From contig JADLBH010000002.1 of assembly GCA_020847855.1 (NCBI GenBank), forward strand, positions 1-64,000: 64,000 nt of DNA, written 5' to 3'. The position numbers were made by a program, and so were the translations under genes. Source of the DNA: Fimbriimonadaceae bacterium. GTDB lineage: Bacteria; Armatimonadota; Fimbriimonadia; Fimbriimonadales; Fimbriimonadaceae. The first letter of the stretch is position 1. Each line of letters opens with the position of its first letter. This document shows, piece by piece, positions 34,272 through 42,214 of this stretch. The notes below the pieces were generated by a model, which was not told where the DNA came from, did no database searches, and was given only the letters and a program-made list of their open reading frames with translations.

Positions 34272-35854
34272 GTGCGGCCCGTGCGCGGAAACTTGAGGTG
34301 GGCGACCGTCCAGCCCAGCTTCTCTCCCAGCGAGAACTCTCCCCCAAGGGCGCGGGCCAAGCCTTCGATGATCTGAATGCCTAGGCTGTCCTTGAGCCTC
34401 TCGGGCTCGAGTTTGTCGCCGTTGTTGCTGACCCAGATTCCGACGATCTCGCTCTGCGCCTCGATCGAGACGTGAACGTCGCCAGAGTCCGTCACCTTGA
34501 AGCCGTGCTTCACCGCGTTTTGGATGAGCTCGTTGATCACGAGGGCGACTTGCGTGGCCCTGGAGGTGTCTACGAACACGTCGCCGCCCTTGACGTGAAA
34601 GTTCACGGACTTGCCGGGTGGGAGCAGGGATTGCTGTTGCGCGGCGGCCAGCGTGTTCGCCACCGAGGTCAGGCTCACGTGGTCGAGGTCGTCCCGGCTG
34701 AGGAGCTCGTGGACTGCGGCGATGGCCTCGATCCTGGCGAGCGTGTCGCTCAGCGACTCTTGGGTGGTCTTGCCCCCTCGTCGGTTCAACTCGATCCGGA
34801 CGAGCGAGGCGACCTGCTGGAGGTTGTTCTTGACCCGGTGGTGCATCTCCTGGAGAAGGGTGTCGCGCGCTTGGAGCCGCCCATGCTCGATGCTCACCGC
34901 GGCTTGCTTCGCGAGCGCCTCGACGGCTTGGATCTCCTCGGGGGGGAACTGTCGGACCTCGCCGGCATAGCAGCTCATCACGCCGGAGATCCGACCGTTC
35001 ACGTCGAGAGGGACGCACACCATGCTGCGCACCCCGTGCTCGATCGCCCCGGCGTGACCGATGTAGTCCTTGCTCTGGAGCACGTCCTCCACGAACTCGG
35101 TCTTGCCCAGCTGGGCGACTCGGCCCGCGATGGACTCCCCGATCCGAATCATAGGCTCGCGGGGGACGGAGAGGTCGGGAGCGTGGGTCGCGCGAAGGAC
35201 GAGCCACTCCCGCTGAGAGTCGAGCAGCCGGAGGGTGACGACCGGGTAATTGAAACGCCTCGCGGTGATCTGGACGAGCTGATCGAGGATCTCTTCTAGA
35301 TAGGGTGCCCCGGAGACGGTGTCCGCGAGCTCGGCGAGCGTCGCCGCGACGTTGCTCTGCGAGCCTGCCTCGAAAGCGGTCCTATACACCGAGAGCGCGC
35401 ACGAGAGGTCGTCCGCCAACGCATTCACGTACCCTTCCAGGCTCGGGGCCTCTGGCCACTCCTTGCGCCGGCGGATCATGAGGACCCCGGCATGGGGGCC
35501 GCCGATGCGCAGCGGGGCCGCGATCGCCGATTCGTGCCCACTGTCATCGAGGACGGGAACGATCACGTGCCTGGGATCGTTCGAGAGCCCGTGCTGGATG
35601 CTGACCGTCTCCCCCGTTTCGGCGACGTAGCCCACGAGGCCGACCCCTCGACCCAGAACCAAGTGCTCGATCGAGGAAGAGCTCGGATGGTAGGCCCGAA
35701 GCTCGAGGCCCCCGGTGGGGCTGGGCAAGAGGATGGCAACGTTGTCCGCTTTGAGCTCGCCCGCGATCCATTCTGCGGCACCCGCAAGGGCTCGGCGCTC
35801 GCTCGAACCCGAAGCGATCGCCATCGCGAGCCCGCTACGGTGAGACTGGGTCAT
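34268..35854 (-). CDS. Sensor histidine kinase with two GAF domains (HisKA_2 type)
   Basis: A 528-residue soluble kinase without transmembrane segments. GAF-like domain 1 spans about 20-150 and GAF domain 2 about 165-315 (ARRFNYPVVTLRLLD, GIGG-type turns, RSMVCVPLDVNGRISGVMSCY). The HisKA_2 dimerisation box follows with the phosphoacceptor histidine among His338/His339 in EMHHRVKNNLQ, then a HATPase_c domain (about 410-525) with LVINELIQNAVKHGF. It starts by ATGA overlap with the M16 peptidase stop, so the two genes are translationally coupled. The signal is unknown. Confidence 0.93.
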   Translation of the reverse strand: MTQSHRSGLAMAIASGSSERRALAGAAEWIAGELKADNVAILLPSPTGGLELRAYHPSSSSIEHLVLGRGVGLVGYVAETGETVSIQHGLSNDPRHVIVPVLDDSGHESAIAAPLRIGGPHAGVLMIRRRKEWPEAPSLEGYVNALADDLSCALSVYRTAFEAGSQSNVAATLAELADTVSGAPYLEEILDQLVQITARRFNYPVVTLRLLDSQREWLVLRATHAPDLSVPREPMIRIGESIAGRVAQLGKTEFVEDVLQSKDYIGHAGAIEHGVRSMVCVPLDVNGRISGVMSCYAGEVRQFPPEEIQAVEALAKQAAVSIEHGRLQARDTLLQEMHHRVKNNLQQVASLVRIELNRRGGKTTQESLSDTLARIEAIAAVHELLSRDDLDHVSLTSVANTLAAAQQQSLLPPGKSVNFHVKGGDVFVDTSRATQVALVINELIQNAVKHGFKVTDSGDVHVSIEAQSEIVGIWVSNNGDKLEPERLKDSLGIQIIEGLARALGGEFSLGEKLGWTVAHLKFPRTGRT

Positions 35855-37074
35855 GCCGGTCCGATCGCGGTGATTCGCCGCGATGCAGGGTCCAGGAGCG
35901 TACGGGCCAGCTCGTGGACGCCATCGCGCGTCACCTCCCCGAACTTTTGCAACGTCTCGTCAATCGTGACCTCTCGACCGAAGGTCAGCTCGTTCCTCCC
36001 CGAGCGAAGCATGCGGCTGTTCATCGCCTCCAGCCCGAGAGCCATGTTCCCTGAGACCATCCTTTTGGTTCGGGCGACTTCGTCTTCGGTTGGACCCTCC
36101 GCCGCCATCCTCGCGAGCTCGCAGTCCACGACTTCCTGAACCTGGGGCCAAGTCTCCGGGCTTGTACCGCCGTAGACCGTCATGCAGCCGCCGCTCGGGT
36201 AGCTGAGGCTATAGGTGCCGATCGCATAGGCGAGGCCCAGCTTTTCGCGCACTTCTTGGAAAAGCCTGCTGCTCATGCCCCCGCCGAGGATGTTGTCGAG
36301 CACCATTTGAGTATGGAGCCTGGGGTCGTGCACCCCAACGCCCGGCCCCCCGATGCAGAAGTGGACTTGCTCCACGTCCTTGTTCAGGTATCTCTCGCCC
36401 GGCGTACCGGACACGGGCCCTGGATCGTGAGTCGGCTCGCCGGCCGCGATCGAGCCTAGGGCCTTCTCGGCGAGCGTGGCAACGTGGTCGGGGTCGGCGT
36501 TGCCTGCGACGCTCACGACGGTCTTGTGGCCGGTGTGGCTGCGAGCGACGTAGCCCCGCATATCGGATTGAGAGGTGTCGCCGACAGTGCTCCGAGTGCC
36601 CAATACCGGGCGCCCGAGGGGATGGTCGGGCCAAAGGGACTCCAGGTGGTGGTCGTGGACGGCATCGCCCGGCTCGTCGTCGCTCCGTCGGATTTCCTCT
36701 AGGATCACCTTCCGCTCCGTCTCCAGGTCGGGTTCATCCAGCCTGCAAGCGGTGAAAATGTCCCCCAGGATCTCGAAGGCGTTCTCCAAGTCCTCGCCCA
36801 AGCACCGGACGTAATAGCACGTGTTCAGTTTGTCCGTGAAGGCGTTGAGGACCCCTCCACGGCCCTCGATGGCTTCGGCGATCTCCATTGCCGAGCGGCT
36901 TTTCGTCCCTTTGAAGACCATGTGCTCGGCGAAGTGGGCGATACCCGCCCGACCGGGGGACTCGTGGGCACTTCCGGAATGGCACCAGATCCCGACGCTG
37001 ACGGATCGCACGGAGGGAACGGGGTCCGTGAGGACTCGGACCGAATTGGGCAGGGTGGCTTTGAACAACGGCAT
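35851..37074 (-). CDS. M16-family zinc metallopeptidase
   Basis: A 407-residue pitrilysin/processing-peptidase-type enzyme. The inverted zinc motif HxxEH is His47-Phe-Ala-Glu50-His51, and the distal zinc ligand lies in ERKVILEEI (Glu126/Glu127). The middle DNILGGGMSSRLFQEVREKLGLAYAI segment is typical of the bacterial YmxG/PqqL-type group. There is no signal peptide, so it is probably cytoplasmic. It is coupled to the downstream histidine kinase by a 4-bp overlap. Confidence 0.95.
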   Translation of the reverse strand: MPLFKATLPNSVRVLTDPVPSVRSVSVGIWCHSGSAHESPGRAGIAHFAEHMVFKGTKSRSAMEIAEAIEGRGGVLNAFTDKLNTCYYVRCLGEDLENAFEILGDIFTACRLDEPDLETERKVILEEIRRSDDEPGDAVHDHHLESLWPDHPLGRPVLGTRSTVGDTSQSDMRGYVARSHTGHKTVVSVAGNADPDHVATLAEKALGSIAAGEPTHDPGPVSGTPGERYLNKDVEQVHFCIGGPGVGVHDPRLHTQMVLDNILGGGMSSRLFQEVREKLGLAYAIGTYSLSYPSGGCMTVYGGTSPETWPQVQEVVDCELARMAAEGPTEDEVARTKRMVSGNMALGLEAMNSRMLRSGRNELTFGREVTIDETLQKFGEVTRDGVHELARTLLDPASRRITAIGPA

Positions 37075-37122
37075 GCGGAGTCTCGATTATGGTGGCTTCG
37101 TTCCTGGCGCAACGGGGATCCG

Positions 37123-37857
37123 CTATGCGATGCACGCGATCACGACCCCTAGGAGCCCGCAATCTATCCGGCAGCGGTCGCCAGGGGCGAACCCACCCAG
37201 GGGCCTAAACCTGTGTGCCTGGCCCGCCACCAACTCGCCTGGCCGGAGTGCGCTGAGCTTCTCACACTCGGCGACGAGGGTGCTCAGCGGGATCGGGGCG
37301 ATGTCCTCGATCTTCTGCTCCCAGGCCTCGAGCGTTGCAACCGCGCTCACCCGGAGCCCGCCTGTCTCGTCTACAATGGCCTCGTCTTGGAACGCTTCCC
37401 GGGTCACGATGAAGGGTCCCAGCCAAGAGCCGCCTGCACAGGCGGGCCCGGTGGGCAAGTCTTGGGCAAGGAGCGCATCCTCCAGGTCGGGCCGAACCAA
37501 GGTGACGATGGGGAGATATCCCAGGATTTCGGGAGGGTCGGACGAACCTGCCTCGACGACCCCGCACACCGCCGCAATCCGCAATTCTAGGGATACCGGC
37601 CCTTGGGCTGCGTCGAGCGGCTCTCCCGTCGCCACCACGGCGGCAGGATCGGCGAAGGCGTAGGACCAAGATTCACCGGCCCGCGATGTCATGCGACATA
37701 GGATCGGTACACGGACCGGGGTGAGGAGCCTCGCCTCGGACGTCTCGTGGACTCCGACCGCGTTCAAGCCGTCAGTCTCGTAGAACCTACCTTCGTGATA
37801 GATCCCCGACCGCGGCGTGTCGGGGTCCGCCAGGAGCGCAAATCGGCACAATCGCAC
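37123..37857 (-). CDS. Fumarylacetoacetate hydrolase family protein, divergent
   Basis: A 244-residue protein with the FAH C-terminal fold: an N-terminal URH-like strand start (LCRFALLADPDTPRSGIYHEGRFYE), the LELRIAAVCG strand that normally supplies metal-binding acidic residues, SWLGPFIVTRE matching the family's G-P-[FW]-[IL]-V-T turn, and a glycine-rich end. The usual substrate-loop residues (K-S-F-D before the GP turn and the N-D-V-S-A-R-D strand) are missing or changed, so activity may be altered or lost. It starts with GTG. A promoter region for the next gene lies divergently. Confidence 0.8.
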   Translation of the reverse strand: MRLCRFALLADPDTPRSGIYHEGRFYETDGLNAVGVHETSEARLLTPVRVPILCRMTSRAGESWSYAFADPAAVVATGEPLDAAQGPVSLELRIAAVCGVVEAGSSDPPEILGYLPIVTLVRPDLEDALLAQDLPTGPACAGGSWLGPFIVTREAFQDEAIVDETGGLRVSAVATLEAWEQKIEDIAPIPLSTLVAECEKLSALRPGELVAGQAHRFRPLGGFAPGDRCRIDCGLLGVVIACIA

Positions 37858-37896
37858 GGAAACGAGCCTACCTGCAGGGTTCTCTCGAATGGCCCC

Positions 37897-37925
37897 TTGA
37901 CCACACCCAGGGCTTGAGGTAGCAT
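37897..37925 (+). promoter_or_regulatory. Candidate sigma-70-like promoter of the response regulator
   Basis: TTGACC at 37897-37902 and TAGCAT at 37920-37925 are separated by 17 bases, about 38 bases before the response regulator ATG. The spacing is ideal and the location fits, but a single promoter cannot be proved by eye. Confidence 0.4.
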
Positions 37926-37963
37926 CCTCCTGCCCTGGTAACCGGGCCTAGGTGACCTGCACA

Positions 37964-38371
37964 ATGCCGCCCCTGAAGATTTTGGTTTGTGACGACGAGC
38001 GACACATCGTCCGGTTGATCCAGGTGAACCTGGAAAAACAGGGTTACCAGGTGGTGACGGCCTATGACGGCAAGGAAGGATTGGAGAAGGTGAAGGCTGA
38101 AAAGCCGGATCTTCTCGTGCTCGACGTCATGATGCCGTACATGGACGGTTTCGAGGTTCTCAAGACCCTCCGCCGAGAGCCTGAGACCGAATCCCTACCC
38201 GTGATCATGCTCACGGCCAAGGCCCAGGACAAGGACGTGTTCGAGGGTTACCACTATGGTGCCGACATGTACTTGACCAAGCCCTTCAACCCGATGGAGC
38301 TCGTAAGCTTCGTGAAGCGGATCGCGCAGGGGTCGGACTCGGACGGCGGCCCAAAACGGTTCGAGCTCTAA
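37964..38371 (+). CDS. Single-domain CheY-like response regulator
   Basis: A 135-residue stand-alone receiver domain. The acidic pair DDER near the start, phospho-acceptor Asp54 in LVLDVMMP, the switch Thr in IMLTAKAQ and Lys in LTKPFNP are all present, so it should be phosphorylatable. There is no output domain, so it acts through protein contacts or phosphorelay. AGGTG precedes the ATG at 37964; a GTG at 37952 is a less likely start. The nearby HisKA_2 kinase lacks its own receiver and could be a partner (inference). Confidence 0.93.
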   Translation: MPPLKILVCDDERHIVRLIQVNLEKQGYQVVTAYDGKEGLEKVKAEKPDLLVLDVMMPYMDGFEVLKTLRREPETESLPVIMLTAKAQDKDVFEGYHYGADMYLTKPFNPMELVSFVKRIAQGSDSDGGPKRFEL

Positions 38372-38408
38372 GGAAACGGCACGCGCCGTGATGGGAGAAC
38401 TTTCAGTC

Positions 38409-38774
38409 ATGCTCTACTACCTGAACACATTGGGCCAGTTCGACTCGCAAGAGTACATGCCGGTCACCTTGTTCGCGATCGTGCTCCTCCCCGCCGCCAT
38501 AGCCATCGCCGCGTTCGTCTACTTCCTCAAAGGTGAGTTCAAGGGCTGGCCCAAGTCCCTGAAATGGGTCTCGCTCGTGCCCTTGATCCTGGGCGTGATC
38601 CTGGGGATCGGCCCGTTCAACGCCATGAACGACGAGCTTTACCGAGACCAGTACGGTGCTGGGCCCAGGGCAAAGATGCTCCACTATGGCGGCGTCGTGG
38701 TCCCGGTTCTCACCGCGGTCGGCCTGGTGATCCTGGGCATCGTTCGCGACAAGCAGAAAGTGGACGAGTTCTGA
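38409..38774 (+). CDS. Small three-helix membrane protein, unknown
   Basis: A 121-residue membrane protein with three hydrophobic helices (about 18-38, 52-70, 92-112), a short loop containing NDELYRDQYGAGPRAKM, and a charged end (RDKQKVDEF). No family is recognised. GGGAG lies eleven bases before the ATG at 38409; ATG at 38391 is an alternative. It is 37 bp after the response regulator and probably shares its transcript. Confidence 0.7.
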   Translation: MLYYLNTLGQFDSQEYMPVTLFAIVLLPAAIAIAAFVYFLKGEFKGWPKSLKWVSLVPLILGVILGIGPFNAMNDELYRDQYGAGPRAKMLHYGGVVVPVLTAVGLVILGIVRDKQKVDEF

Positions 38775-38889
38775 GCGGCCCAGTCCCAGAATCTCAAGCA
38801 ATCACTAAAGATTTGCGATAGTCCCTCCGAGCATTGTGCCGTAGGCCGAGCCTAACCATGGCTCACCGACACTAGAAAGAGGGAAAACT

Positions 38890-39810
38890 TTGGCTAGCAA
38901 GAACCTATCAAAGACCCCGGCGAACTTCAACGCCTGGTTCACGACGTTCCACAAAACGTTCAACAAGCAGTACAAGAAGCACGGCTTCTCTGCCTCCGAC
39001 CTCCGCAACTTCAACAGCGTGTACAAGGCCTGGCAGAACTCCTACGCTTCCTACAACAGCTTCAACGCATTCTTCAACAACTGGAGCAAGATGAACGCAC
39101 AGCAGTTCAGCAGCTTCCAGTCGTTCGTTTCCGCCTATTGGAGCGCGTTCCAGGGCAGTTCGACTTCCACCAGCAGCAAGCCTGTTGCCAAGAAGACGAC
39201 GGCCAAGAAAACCGCCACCAAGAAGACGGCTGCGAAGAAGACGACCGTGAAGAAGTCGGCTCCGAAGAAGGCTACGGCCAAAAAGGCTACGACCAAGAAG
39301 GCGACGACCAAGAAGGTGACCGGTCCCAGCAAGGTGACCGTCGCCAAGAAGTCGGCTCCGATCAAGAAGAGCACCGCCGCCAAGGCGAGCCCGCGAACGA
39401 CCAAGGGCACGACGAAGCGCACGATCAAGAAGACGACCGCCAAGAAGGCCGTCAAGAAGACAACCGCGAAGGCCAGCGTCCGAAAGACCGCCGCGAAGAG
39501 CAACAACAGCTTCGCGGCGCCTTTCGTTTGGCTGACCAACGGCCGCAAGTCGGGCCAGATCAACGTCTGGGTCGGTGCGAGCAAGAACGGTGGCTTCCAC
39601 CTGCCCAGCGGCGCAACCGCCGCGTTCGTCCAGTACCGCACCAAGGGTCGCGCCTGGCGCACCCTGACCCAGGGCTCCAACTTCCCGTTCGTCCACGCGT
39701 TCTCGGGCAACAAGGTCTGGTACCGCGCTTGCTGGATCAGCAAGAGCGGCAACAGCAACTGGAGCAAGGGCGTCACCTATACGGTGGGCTCGAGCAAGAA
39801 GGCCGCGTAA
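38890..39810 (+). CDS. Histone-H1-like tripartite protein
   Basis: A 306-residue protein in three parts. Residues 1-92 are rich in Phe, Asn, Tyr and Trp with repeated FN-x-W/Y units and look helical. Residues 97-203 are a low-complexity Lys/Ala/Thr tail built on KKTTAKK-type repeats, as in histone H1 and bacterial HctB-like proteins, and probably bind DNA or other polyanions. Residues 208-306 are a beta-rich domain (FVWLTNGRKSGQINVWVG, YRACWISKSGNSNWSKG) reminiscent of fibronectin type III. The start is TTG with AGAGGG upstream. A strong terminator follows. The combination is not one I recognise. Confidence 0.85.
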   Translation: MASKNLSKTPANFNAWFTTFHKTFNKQYKKHGFSASDLRNFNSVYKAWQNSYASYNSFNAFFNNWSKMNAQQFSSFQSFVSAYWSAFQGSSTSTSSKPVAKKTTAKKTATKKTAAKKTTVKKSAPKKATAKKATTKKATTKKVTGPSKVTVAKKSAPIKKSTAAKASPRTTKGTTKRTIKKTTAKKAVKKTTAKASVRKTAAKSNNSFAAPFVWLTNGRKSGQINVWVGASKNGGFHLPSGATAAFVQYRTKGRAWRTLTQGSNFPFVHAFSGNKVWYRACWISKSGNSNWSKGVTYTVGSSKKAA

Positions 39811-39835
39811 TCCGCGACACGATCCATCTGGCATT

Positions 39836-39865
39836 CCGCCCCGGAGTCTTTCGGCTCCGGGGCGG
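39836..39865 (+). terminator. Terminator of the H1-like gene
   Basis: An 11-bp perfect GC-rich stem (39836-39846 with 39855-39865, loop of 8) lies 26 bases after the stop and is followed by TCCTTCGTTT. The remaining ~190 bp before dnaK hold only the dnaK promoter region. Confidence 0.8.
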
Positions 39866-40008
39866 TCCTTCGTTTGCTCTGCCGTCAGCGTCTTCTCTGC
39901 GAAAACCGTCCCCTCGCTCGAGTTCCCGATCCTGCCCTGCGGTTCGAGACCAATACGTACCCCGGCCCTACGTCCCACCTCCGGAAACCAACCCACCAAG
40001 ATTCGCGT

Positions 40009-40043
40009 TATACTTGACAGTAACCGACTCAGGTGACTTGATA
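40009..40043 (+). promoter_or_regulatory. Possible dnaK promoter region
   Basis: TATACT at 40009-40014 could be a -10 element, with no good -35. Alternatively TTGACA (40014-40019) and TTGATA (40038-40043, spacing 18) could pair, but that start site would fall on the ribosome binding site. No CIRCE inverted repeat was found here, so HrcA control is unlikely. Confidence 0.3.
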
Positions 40044-40056
40044 GGAAAGGAGAACA

Positions 40057-41958
40057 ATGGGCAGAGTAGTAGGAATTGACCTGGGGACCACGAACAGCGT
40101 GGTCGCGATCATGGAGGGCGGAGAGCCCAAGGTGATCAACACGGCCGACGGCGCGAGGACGCTTCCCAGTGTCGTTGCGTTCAAGACGAACGGTGAGCGG
40201 TTGGTCGGCGTGACCGCTAAGCGGCAGGCCGTCACCAATCCCGGCAATACGGTCTCCAGCATCAAGCGCTTCATGGGGCACAAGCTGAGCGAGGTGAGCA
40301 CCGAGGCCAAGCGTGTGAGCTATAAGGTGGTCGAGGACGCGAAAGGGAACGTGATGGTCCACATCCCGGCCGCGAACAAGGACTTCACCCCGGAGGAGAT
40401 CAGCGCGATGATCCTCCAGAAGCTCAAGGCCGACGCCGAGGCGTACCTCGGGGAAGCCGTGGATCAAGCAGTCATCACGGTTCCGGCGTACTTCAACGAT
40501 AGCCAGCGCACGGCGACGAAGAACGCGGGTGAGATCGCCGGTCTCAAGGTGCTCCGCATCATCAATGAGCCCACCGCGGCCAGCCTCGCCTACGGCCTCG
40601 ACAAAAAGGGCAACGAGACCATCTTGGTCTTCGACCTGGGAGGCGGCACCTTCGACGTCTCGATCTTGGACGTAGGGGAAGGGGTCTTCGAGGTGAAGGC
40701 GACCGCCGGGGACAGCCATCTAGGTGGCGACGACTTCGACCAAAAGATCGTGGATTGGATAGCCACCGAGTTCATGAAGGGGCACGGTATTGACCTTCGA
40801 AAGGACAGTAAGGCGATGCAAAGACTGCGAGAATCGGCCGAGCGCGCGAAGATCGAGCTCAGTTCCGCAGTCGAGACCGAGATCAACCAACCCTACATCA
40901 CGGCCGTGGACAACGAGCCGGTTCACCTTGAAATGCAGCTGAGCCGGGCAAAGTTCGAAGAGCTCTCCGCTGATCTGCTCAAGCGCATCGAGAAGCCGAT
41001 GAAGCAGGCTCTCGACGACGCCAAGCTCAAGCTCGCCGAGATCAACGAGGTGATCCTCGTGGGCGGCTCGACTCGCATGCCCATGGTGCAAGAGCTTGTC
41101 CGCAAGCTCACCGACAAGGAGCCGAACCGTAGCGTGAACCCGGACGAGGTCGTGGCGGTCGGCGCTGCCATCCAAGCCGGTGTCCTCGGCGGCGACGTCC
41201 GCGACATCCTTCTGCTCGACGTGACCCCGCTCAGCCTCGGTGTCGAGACCCAAGGAGGAGTCACCGACAAGCTGATCGAGCGGAACACGACGATCCCGAC
41301 GAAGAAGACGCGGGTCTATACGACCGCCGTGGACAACCAGACCGAGGTCACGATCAACGTGCTCCAAGGCGAGAGGCCTATGGCGAAGGACAACAAGAGC
41401 TTAGGGCAGTTCAACCTCTCGGGAATCCCCCCCGCACCGGCCAGGACGCCGCAAGTCGAGGTCACCTTCGACATTGACGCGAACGGGATGTTGAACGTCA
41501 ACGCCAAAGAGCTGGCCACCGGGAATGAGCAGAAGATCACGATCACCGGGTCGGGCAACCTCTCCCGCGACGAGATTGACCGCATGGTCACCGAGGCGGA
41601 GTCCAATGCTGAACGGGACGCCGAGCTCCGCGAGAACGCAGACGCCAAGAACGAGGCGGACCGCCTCGTCTCCATCGTGGAGAAGGCGGTCAAGGATCTG
41701 GGCGAGAAGGTCGAAGAGTCCGAGCGGGCCGACATCCAAGAGAAGATCGAGGCCGTCAAGTCCGCCAAGGAGCGCGAGGACTTCGAGGGACTGAAGGAAG
41801 CGATGGCCGCGCTAGAGCAAGCGAGCCATAGCCTCACCGAGAGGCTCTACAAGGAGGCCGCTCCCAGCGGCGCCGAAGAAGAACCGGTCGGCGCGGGCGT
41901 GGGCGCGGGGGCCAAGGACGAGGACGTCATAGACGCGGATTTCAAGGAAGAGAAGTAG
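40057..41958 (+). CDS. dnaK: Chaperone protein DnaK (Hsp70)
   Basis: The ATP-driven Hsp70 chaperone. The 633-residue length and all signatures fit: [13 protein letters not shown] at the start, [28 protein letters not shown], a substrate domain with [11 protein letters not shown], and a lid. The tail ends in [11 protein letters not shown], typical of bacterial DnaK. AAAGGAG lies just before the ATG. It stands alone: no grpE, dnaJ or hrcA is adjacent. Confidence 0.98.
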   Translation: MGRVVGIDLGTTNSVVAIMEGGEPKVINTADGARTLPSVVAFKTNGERLVGVTAKRQAVTNPGNTVSSIKRFMGHKLSEVSTEAKRVSYKVVEDAKGNVMVHIPAANKDFTPEEISAMILQKLKADAEAYLGEAVDQAVITVPAYFNDSQRTATKNAGEIAGLKVLRIINEPTAASLAYGLDKKGNETILVFDLGGGTFDVSILDVGEGVFEVKATAGDSHLGGDDFDQKIVDWIATEFMKGHGIDLRKDSKAMQRLRESAERAKIELSSAVETEINQPYITAVDNEPVHLEMQLSRAKFEELSADLLKRIEKPMKQALDDAKLKLAEINEVILVGGSTRMPMVQELVRKLTDKEPNRSVNPDEVVAVGAAIQAGVLGGDVRDILLLDVTPLSLGVETQGGVTDKLIERNTTIPTKKTRVYTTAVDNQTEVTINVLQGERPMAKDNKSLGQFNLSGIPPAPARTPQVEVTFDIDANGMLNVNAKELATGNEQKITITGSGNLSRDEIDRMVTEAESNAERDAELRENADAKNEADRLVSIVEKAVKDLGEKVEESERADIQEKIEAVKSAKEREDFEGLKEAMAALEQASHSLTERLYKEAAPSGAEEEPVGAGVGAGAKDEDVIDADFKEEK

Positions 41959-41976
41959 CCGCGGTCACCTCGCCGA

Positions 41977-42008
41977 CCCTCCCCGAGCGACGTCCTCGCA
42001 GGGGAGGG
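41977..42008 (+). terminator. Hairpin after dnaK
   Basis: An 8-bp perfect stem (CCCTCCCC at 41977-41984 with GGGGAGGG at 42001-42008) lies 18 bases after the dnaK stop; the loop contains a further short GAG/CTC pairing. There is no T-run. The following ~200 bp before the beta-helix gene show nothing else recognisable. Confidence 0.55.
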
Positions 42009-42214
42009 CACACCCCCGCCCACCACGCTATCGCCCGACCGACTCGCTTAGCACCGCCGGATCCACGGTCGGCGGGGAGATCGAGTACGAAGGCTCCGAG
42101 GGACTACGAGTCCCGCGGACATCAATGAATCCGGTGCGAACCCAGGGAGTTCTAGACATGGGTGATTCAGGCGGGCGGCTGCGCGGCGCTACTGGTCTTT
42201 CCTGAGGCAATACC

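Noticed and set aside
39866-40056. CIRCE element before dnaK
   Set aside because: No TTAGCACTC-type inverted repeat was found in the leader.
38908-40719. Long open frame on the minus strand antisense to the H1-like gene and dnaK
   Set aside because: It mirrors the GC-rich Lys-repeat and dnaK codons, crosses a terminator and has no domain or ribosome binding site; it is a shadow.
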